Below, in pieces: positions 59,887 to 64,000 of a DNA stretch of 64,000 bases (position 1 is the stretch's first letter; each line of letters opens with the position of its first letter). The notes under the pieces were generated by a model. That model saw only the letters and a program-made list of their open reading frames with translations, ran no database searches and had not been told where the DNA came from. The stretch covers positions 186,001-250,000 of the forward strand of contig CAWFGG010000002.1 of the NCBI GenBank assembly GCA_963815325.1, written 5' to 3'. The position numbers and the translations under genes are program-made. This DNA is from JABDII01 sp963815325 (GTDB taxonomy: Bacteria; Gemmatimonadota; Gemmatimonadetes; Gemmatimonadales; GWC2-71-9).

Positions 59887-61784
59887 GGCAGCGGCACCAC
59901 TGGCGCATAGGTAGACTCGGCGGGCAGTGTTGGAAACGGCGCAACGGCGCTGTCCGGTGAGATCGGCACCCAGCGCGGAGCCGTGTCCTGCGGCGCCTCC
60001 TGGCTCAACTGCCCGAGATCCTCCCCGGCGGCGGCCTCCGGTCCCAGCACGTAGCGCCGAAGGGTCTTCACCACGTAGGGCGCGACCGCGGAGCCGTGCT
60101 CGGCATACTCCATGATGGCGCCCACGATGATTTGCGGTTGCTCGACCGGCGCGAATCCAACGAACCAACCGTGGTCGTCTCCATGGGCATTCTGTGCCGT
60201 CCCGGTCTTCCCGGCCACCTTCAAGCCCACCTGGCGGCTCCGGGCCGCTGTTCCGGTCTCCACCACCTGGAGCATGGCGCGCCGGAGGACATCGAGGACG
60301 TCTGGAGCAAGGGCCAGGTTACGCGACTGGTCGGCCGCTGTCGCCACGAGGTGAGGCTCGATCGCGGCCCCGCTCCCGGCCAGCGCCTGGTAGAACTTGA
60401 CCATGTTGATCAGGGTCTGCGTGTTCTCACCTTGCCCGATCGCGAAATTGAACTCGGCCCCGGCACGACTCCACCCGCGCGGGCCGTAGGCCCGATCGAA
60501 GTAGGCGGTCGACGCGGGAAAGATGGGGCTCATCTCACCCGGGAGGTCGATCCCGCTTCGGTCGCGGAATCCCAAGGACACTCCTTCGGACAGGATGGCG
60601 TCGATCCCGAGCCGGGCGCCAAGCTGATAGAAATACACGTCGCAGCTCTTCTCGATTGCACCCACCAGGTCCAGGCTGCCGTGACCTTCACGCTTCCAGC
60701 AGCGAAAGAAGCGATTGCCGAGCTGGATGCCGCCACGGCAGGGCTGTGGCATCAGCGCGCGGTAGTCGACCACGCCCTTGCGCAGGGCCATGGCGGCGAT
60801 GGCGAGCTTGAACGGGGAGGCCGGCGGATAGCGCGCTTGAATGACGCGATTGATGAGCGGGTGAGTGGAGTCCGCCCGGAGGACCTGCCAGTCCTCGCGC
60901 GAGATCCCGCCGATGAACATGTTGGGATCGAACGACGGCGAGGAATAGAGGGCGAGTATTTCTCCCGCCGGCGTGAGTGCCACCAGCCCGCCGCGCATGC
61001 CGGGCAGTTCCGCCCGCCACAGACTATCGACGAACCGTTGGAGCCCCAGGTCCACGGTAGTCGTCACGGCCTTGCCACTGACGGGGGGCACCGCTGGCGC
61101 GACGCCCTCCTCGCGAACCAGCCGGCCCCCGGCGCTCACTTCGATGTAGCGCACCCCCGGTCGCCCGCGCAGCTGCTGATCGTATGCCTCTTCCAACCCG
61201 GATCGGCCAACCAGCGCGCCCGGGTCGGCCCCCGGGTACCGCCCCTGGTCGAGATCGCGCTCGCTCACTTCCCCGATGAACCCGATGAGATGGGCCACCG
61301 CCGGCCCGTCGGGGTACCATCGCTTGGGCTCCGATTCGATGACCAATCCCGGCAAGAGTGAGCGATGCTCCTCCAGTCGCGACACCATCTCAAAGGAGCC
61401 ATCGCCCACGAGCACGACGGGCAGGTGCGGCGCGCGCCGGAACCTTCCCACTACGTGCTCCACCAGACTGCTATCGATGTCCACGATCTGCCTGACACGA
61501 CGCAATACCGACCGTAAGGAATCCTCTGACGAGGCAAGCAGCTTTACCGCAAACCCTGGCACATTCTCGGCGATGACCTCGCCATGTCGATCGAGAATGA
61601 GGCCGCGCGGCGGTGTCAGTGGAACGGGGCGGATGCGATTGTGCTCTGCGCGAAGTCGATAGCGCTCGTGCTGGATGACCTGCAACCGGAAGAAGGCGCC
61701 GAGCAGGATCGCGAAGGCTCCGACCAACACCCACTGGGTCAAGCGTGCCCGTTCGTTGAGTCGACGGGAATCGAAGTCGCTCAT
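59883..61784 (-). CDS. mrdA: Penicillin-binding protein 2
   Basis: Elongation-specific class B transpeptidase. 633 aa, ATG 61784 overlapping the mreD stop. Single N-terminal membrane helix (LTQWVLVGAFAILLGAFFRL), PBP dimerisation domain (about 55-230; RGLILDRHGEVIAENVPGFA), transpeptidase with SPFK (Ser nucleophile, in RYPPASPFKLAI), SCD (second motif, in IEKSCDVYFYQLG), and KTG (in VAGKTGTAQN). Pairs with RodA encoded next to it. Confidence 0.95.
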   Translation of the reverse strand: MSDFDSRRLNERARLTQWVLVGAFAILLGAFFRLQVIQHERYRLRAEHNRIRPVPLTPPRGLILDRHGEVIAENVPGFAVKLLASSEDSLRSVLRRVRQIVDIDSSLVEHVVGRFRRAPHLPVVLVGDGSFEMVSRLEEHRSLLPGLVIESEPKRWYPDGPAVAHLIGFIGEVSERDLDQGRYPGADPGALVGRSGLEEAYDQQLRGRPGVRYIEVSAGGRLVREEGVAPAVPPVSGKAVTTTVDLGLQRFVDSLWRAELPGMRGGLVALTPAGEILALYSSPSFDPNMFIGGISREDWQVLRADSTHPLINRVIQARYPPASPFKLAIAAMALRKGVVDYRALMPQPCRGGIQLGNRFFRCWKREGHGSLDLVGAIEKSCDVYFYQLGARLGIDAILSEGVSLGFRDRSGIDLPGEMSPIFPASTAYFDRAYGPRGWSRAGAEFNFAIGQGENTQTLINMVKFYQALAGSGAAIEPHLVATAADQSRNLALAPDVLDVLRRAMLQVVETGTAARSRQVGLKVAGKTGTAQNAHGDDHGWFVGFAPVEQPQIIVGAIMEYAEHGSAVAPYVVKTLRRYVLGPEAAAGEDLGQLSQEAPQDTAPRWVPISPDSAVAPFPTLPAESTYAPVVPLP

Positions 61785-62275
61785 TTGTCGAGCCGGATGG
61801 ACAGCCAGTCTCGGAAGACGATCAAGATGATTACGCCGGCCACCGCGGTCGAGAGCGCCTGCAGCGGCGACCAGGTCACGAGATTCACCAGCACCTGGCG
61901 CGCGCTGGCCCCGCTCGATACCAGCACGACCAGATTACGCAGCCAGACGCCTGCCCCGATGAATCCGGCATGGACCAAGAGGTTATCAGCGAAGAAAACG
62001 GCCCTGCCCCAGGCCGCGAGGTATCCGACCAACGTATGGGCCAGCGCCCCTGCGCCAAAGCGGGCCGGGGTCAACGCGTCTGCCGCGATTCCCACGAGAA
62101 AGCCGGCCACGGCGGCATTCCCCGGCCGCGTGCGGATGGCATACAGCATGAGGGCCAGCATGAGAAAATCGGGCGCAATTCGCGCATCCCAGAGCCGCGG
62201 CCGGAGGTAGAAATGCAGCCCGACCAGGACGAGGATGACCAGGCCGAAACGGTATCGCGTGCCGCGGTCAGTCAT
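61781..62275 (-). CDS. mreD: Rod shape-determining protein MreD
   Basis: Small inner-membrane component of the elongasome. 164 aa from ATG 62275, overlapping mreC by eight bases. Five to six transmembrane helices (RFGLVILVLVGLHFYL; APDFLMLALMLYAIRTRPG; AVAGFLVGIAADALTPARFG; LAHTLVGYLAAWGRAVFF). MreD sequences are poorly conserved; the location between mreC and mrdA decides the call. Confidence 0.86.
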   Translation of the reverse strand: MTDRGTRYRFGLVILVLVGLHFYLRPRLWDARIAPDFLMLALMLYAIRTRPGNAAVAGFLVGIAADALTPARFGAGALAHTLVGYLAAWGRAVFFADNLLVHAGFIGAGVWLRNLVVLVSSGASARQVLVNLVTWSPLQALSTAVAGVIILIVFRDWLSIRLDK

Positions 62276-63119
62276 CGGGCCGTGAATCAGGCGGGAACGC
62301 GTCCGACACGGGCCGGCGCAGCGCACCGGTCAAAATCAACACGTGGCTCACCGAGCCCGGATTGACCATTGGTCGCACCACATACACCCGCTCCCATCCG
62401 GCGGACTCGCGTGCCACCCCTGCAATGGTGCCGATCGGGATTCCCTTGGGATAGATCCCACCCAATCCCGACGTGAGCACCAGGGTGCCGGGCGGGACGC
62501 TATCGCGGTACGGCACACCGCGAAGCTCGAGCAGCGGGGTTCCGGTCGACGCGTGGAAGAGCGGCGCGACGATCCCTGACACTTCACCATCGTTCGTGAT
62601 GGCGCTGGCGCGAAACTCGGGATGGGCCCACGTCGTGGCCGTGCTCGCCCGGCGTTCAACCCCCCGGGTCACGCCGACCAGCCCTTCCGGGGCAATCACC
62701 GGTTGGTACTCGGCCACCCCGTCGTCCGACCCGCTGCTCAGGAGCAGCGTGAGTCCATCCGTTGCCTGGGCCTGATGCAGGACCTCGGCCGCGACGAACG
62801 GCGTCGCCAAGCGCTCGCGGAGGCTGAACAGTCGGCGGAGCCTGGCATTCTCGGCTTCGAGCACCGGCAGTGCCTGCGCCTCGGTAACCAAGGAGTCGCG
62901 CTCGGCCTGCAGGGCCCGGAAGCGGGACCGGCTCGTCTTCCCTTCCTCGGCTCGTTGTTGCAGCTCCACCAACGGAAGCAAGACGGTCCCACGCACCAAC
63001 GTGGCGACCGCGTCCGCCTGCGGCGGTGGCGTAAACAGTAAGGCTCCGGAGATGATGACGCAGATCAGAAACAGCGTGGTGTCGCGAGGGGTGTGCGAGC
63101 GATCCGGCGCAGGTGACAT
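62268..63119 (-). CDS. mreC: Rod shape-determining protein MreC
   Basis: Periplasmic scaffold linking MreB to PBP2/RodA. 283 aa from ATG 63119, two bases from the mreB stop. N-terminal transmembrane helix (TTLFLICVIISGALLF), coiled-coil (about 50-100; EEGKTSRSRFRALQAERDSL, ENARLRRLFSLRERL), then the beta-rich core: VIAPEGLVGVTRGVER, VLTSGLGGIYPKGIPIGTI. Usual length. Confidence 0.93.
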   Translation of the reverse strand: MSPAPDRSHTPRDTTLFLICVIISGALLFTPPPQADAVATLVRGTVLLPLVELQQRAEEGKTSRSRFRALQAERDSLVTEAQALPVLEAENARLRRLFSLRERLATPFVAAEVLHQAQATDGLTLLLSSGSDDGVAEYQPVIAPEGLVGVTRGVERRASTATTWAHPEFRASAITNDGEVSGIVAPLFHASTGTPLLELRGVPYRDSVPPGTLVLTSGLGGIYPKGIPIGTIAGVARESAGWERVYVVRPMVNPGSVSHVLILTGALRRPVSDAFPPDSRPDD

Positions 63120-63120
63120 G

Positions 63121-64000
63121 CTACTTATCGAGGACGCTCTTGTACTTCTCGTACTCGTCCAAAATCCTCCCCGTTCCCCGCACAACGCACGTGAGCGGGT
63201 CTTCGTCGATGTGAATCGGAAGTCCGGTTTCCTGAGCCAGGAGCACATCCAGCCCGCGAATCAGGGCGCCACCGCCGGTCATCACGATCCCGCGATCGAC
63301 GATGTCGCTCGCCAGTTCGGGCGGCGTGATCTCGAGCGCCCGCCGGACTGCGTCGACGATTTGCTGGATCGGCTCCTGCACGGCTTCCCGGATTTCGCTC
63401 GAGTGAACCCGGACCGTCTTGGGAATACCGGACACCAGGTCCCGGCCCTTGACCGGCATCTCAGTTTCCTCGCCTACCGGAGCGGCGGATCCGATCTTGA
63501 TCTTGATGATTTCGGCGGTGGGCTCGCCCACGAGCAAATTGTAGTTCTTCCTCATGAACTGGACGATGGCCTGGTCCATCTCGTCGCCGCCGGTTCGGAT
63601 CGAGGTGTCCGACACGATCCCCGACAGCGCGATCACGGCGATCTCGGTTGTGCCGCCACCGATGTCGATCACCATGTTGCCCGTCGGCGTCTCGACCGGC
63701 AATCCGACCCCGATAGCGGCCGCCATGGGCTCGGCAACCATGGAGACTTCCTTGGCCCCCGCCGTCTCCGCCGAATCGCGCACCGCACGGCGCTCCACTT
63801 CGGTAATACCCGACGGGACGCACACGATGACTTTCGGCTTGATCTTGAAGAAGTGCTTGTCGATGATGGTCTTCAGGAAATAGCGCAGCATCCGCTCCGT
63901 AACATCGAAGTCGGCAATGACCCCGTCTTTGAGGGGTCGGACCGCCAAAATGGAGTCCGGCGTGCGGCCGAGCATCCGCTTGGCTTCGAGGCCGATGCCT
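63121..64000 (-). CDS. mreB: Rod shape-determining protein MreB (start beyond window edge)
   Basis: Actin-like cytoskeletal ATPase directing lateral wall growth. The right edge cuts the 5' end; about 292 residues remain of the usual 345, beginning IGLEAKRMLGRTPDSI. Visible actin-fold motifs: CVPSGITEVERRAV, VAEPMAAAIGVGLPV, the phosphate-2 loop MVIDIGGGTTEIAVI, SIRTGGDEMDQAIV and IVMTGGGALIRGLD. First visible gene of the mreB-mreC-mreD-mrdA-rodA-accD-folC cluster. Confidence 0.96.
   Translation of the reverse strand, partial: GIGLEAKRMLGRTPDSILAVRPLKDGVIADFDVTERMLRYFLKTIIDKHFFKIKPKVIVCVPSGITEVERRAVRDSAETAGAKEVSMVAEPMAAAIGVGLPVETPTGNMVIDIGGGTTEIAVIALSGIVSDTSIRTGGDEMDQAIVQFMRKNYNLLVGEPTAEIIKIKIGSAAPVGEETEMPVKGRDLVSGIPKTVRVHSSEIREAVQEPIQQIVDAVRRALEITPPELASDIVDRGIVMTGGGALIRGLDVLLAQETGLPIHIDEDPLTCVVRGTGRILDEYEKYKSVLDK

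Noticed and set aside
1..64000. Defence island, prophage, transposon or CRISPR array
   Set aside because: No integrase, transposase, Cas protein, phage structural gene or regularly spaced repeat was recognised.

Overview
This is a GC-rich bacterial chromosomal segment of dense housekeeping genes. I see no insertion sequence, prophage, CRISPR array, integrase, rRNA or tRNA. Overall protein character (small-type PurL with PurS and PurQ, split methylmalonyl-CoA mutase, Sec/SPII lipoproteins, HEAT/HD-GYP signalling genes, very high GC) suggests a Gram-negative from Gemmatimonadota or a related soil/sediment lineage. That placement is an inference, not a proof. Most genes overlap by 1 to 14 bases, often as ATGA or GTGA start/stop junctions, so most of the window reads as long, translationally coupled operons.

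Layout. (1) 1-9658, minus: rho, meaB, mcmA, a baeRF-type release-factor homologue, mcmB, an acyl-CoA carboxylase carboxyltransferase, and a subtilase lipoprotein cut by the left edge. This is a propionyl/methylmalonyl-CoA block. (2) 9968-16933, minus: aspS, phoH, ybeY, two CorC/HlyC-type membrane proteins and mgtE, combining tRNA charging, RNA/ribosome maturation and Mg2+ handling. (3) 17193-21045: rlmN and a DUF309 gene (plus), then a 2-hydroxyacid dehydrogenase (minus) divergent from glycerate 2-kinase (plus). (4) 21069-29579, minus: HEAT-repeat protein, HD-GYP phosphodiesterase, GAF/MCP transducer, folK, panB, panC, YqeK-like HD hydrolase and a LytR_C-domain protein. (5) 29785-45103, plus: lexA with two candidate direct-repeat operators and a strong terminator, then truA, an HtrA-type lipoprotein protease and a long purine block (purB, purC, psd, pssA, purS, purQ, two small genes, purL, purF, ppdK, purE). 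(6) 45176-45540, minus: tmRNA (ssrA) encoding the tag ANSELALAA. (7) 45610-48841, minus: dusB, larB and a GGDEF protein. (8) 48923-50437, plus: a PTS EIIA-like gene and a matrixin-type zinc metalloprotease lipoprotein. (9) 50554-64000, minus: mreB (cut by the right edge), mreC, mreD, mrdA, rodA, accD, folC, hisS, proS, lysA and guaA, covering cell shape, lipid and folate synthesis, tRNA charging, lysine and GMP.

Three otherwise well-conserved genes (mcmB, the matrixin protease, lysA) each carry one apparent single-base frameshift; two of these lie at CCC runs. Consensus errors in the assembly are the simplest explanation, and the annotation treats these genes as probably intact in the organism.

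I found no convincing novel defence or mobile system. The most unusual items are the release-factor homologue placed inside the methylmalonyl-CoA mutase cluster, the HEAT/HD-GYP/MCP signalling trio coupled to vitamin-biosynthesis genes, a Rho without its N-terminal domain, and tandem lexA operators of a GTTC-N7-GTTC-like type.
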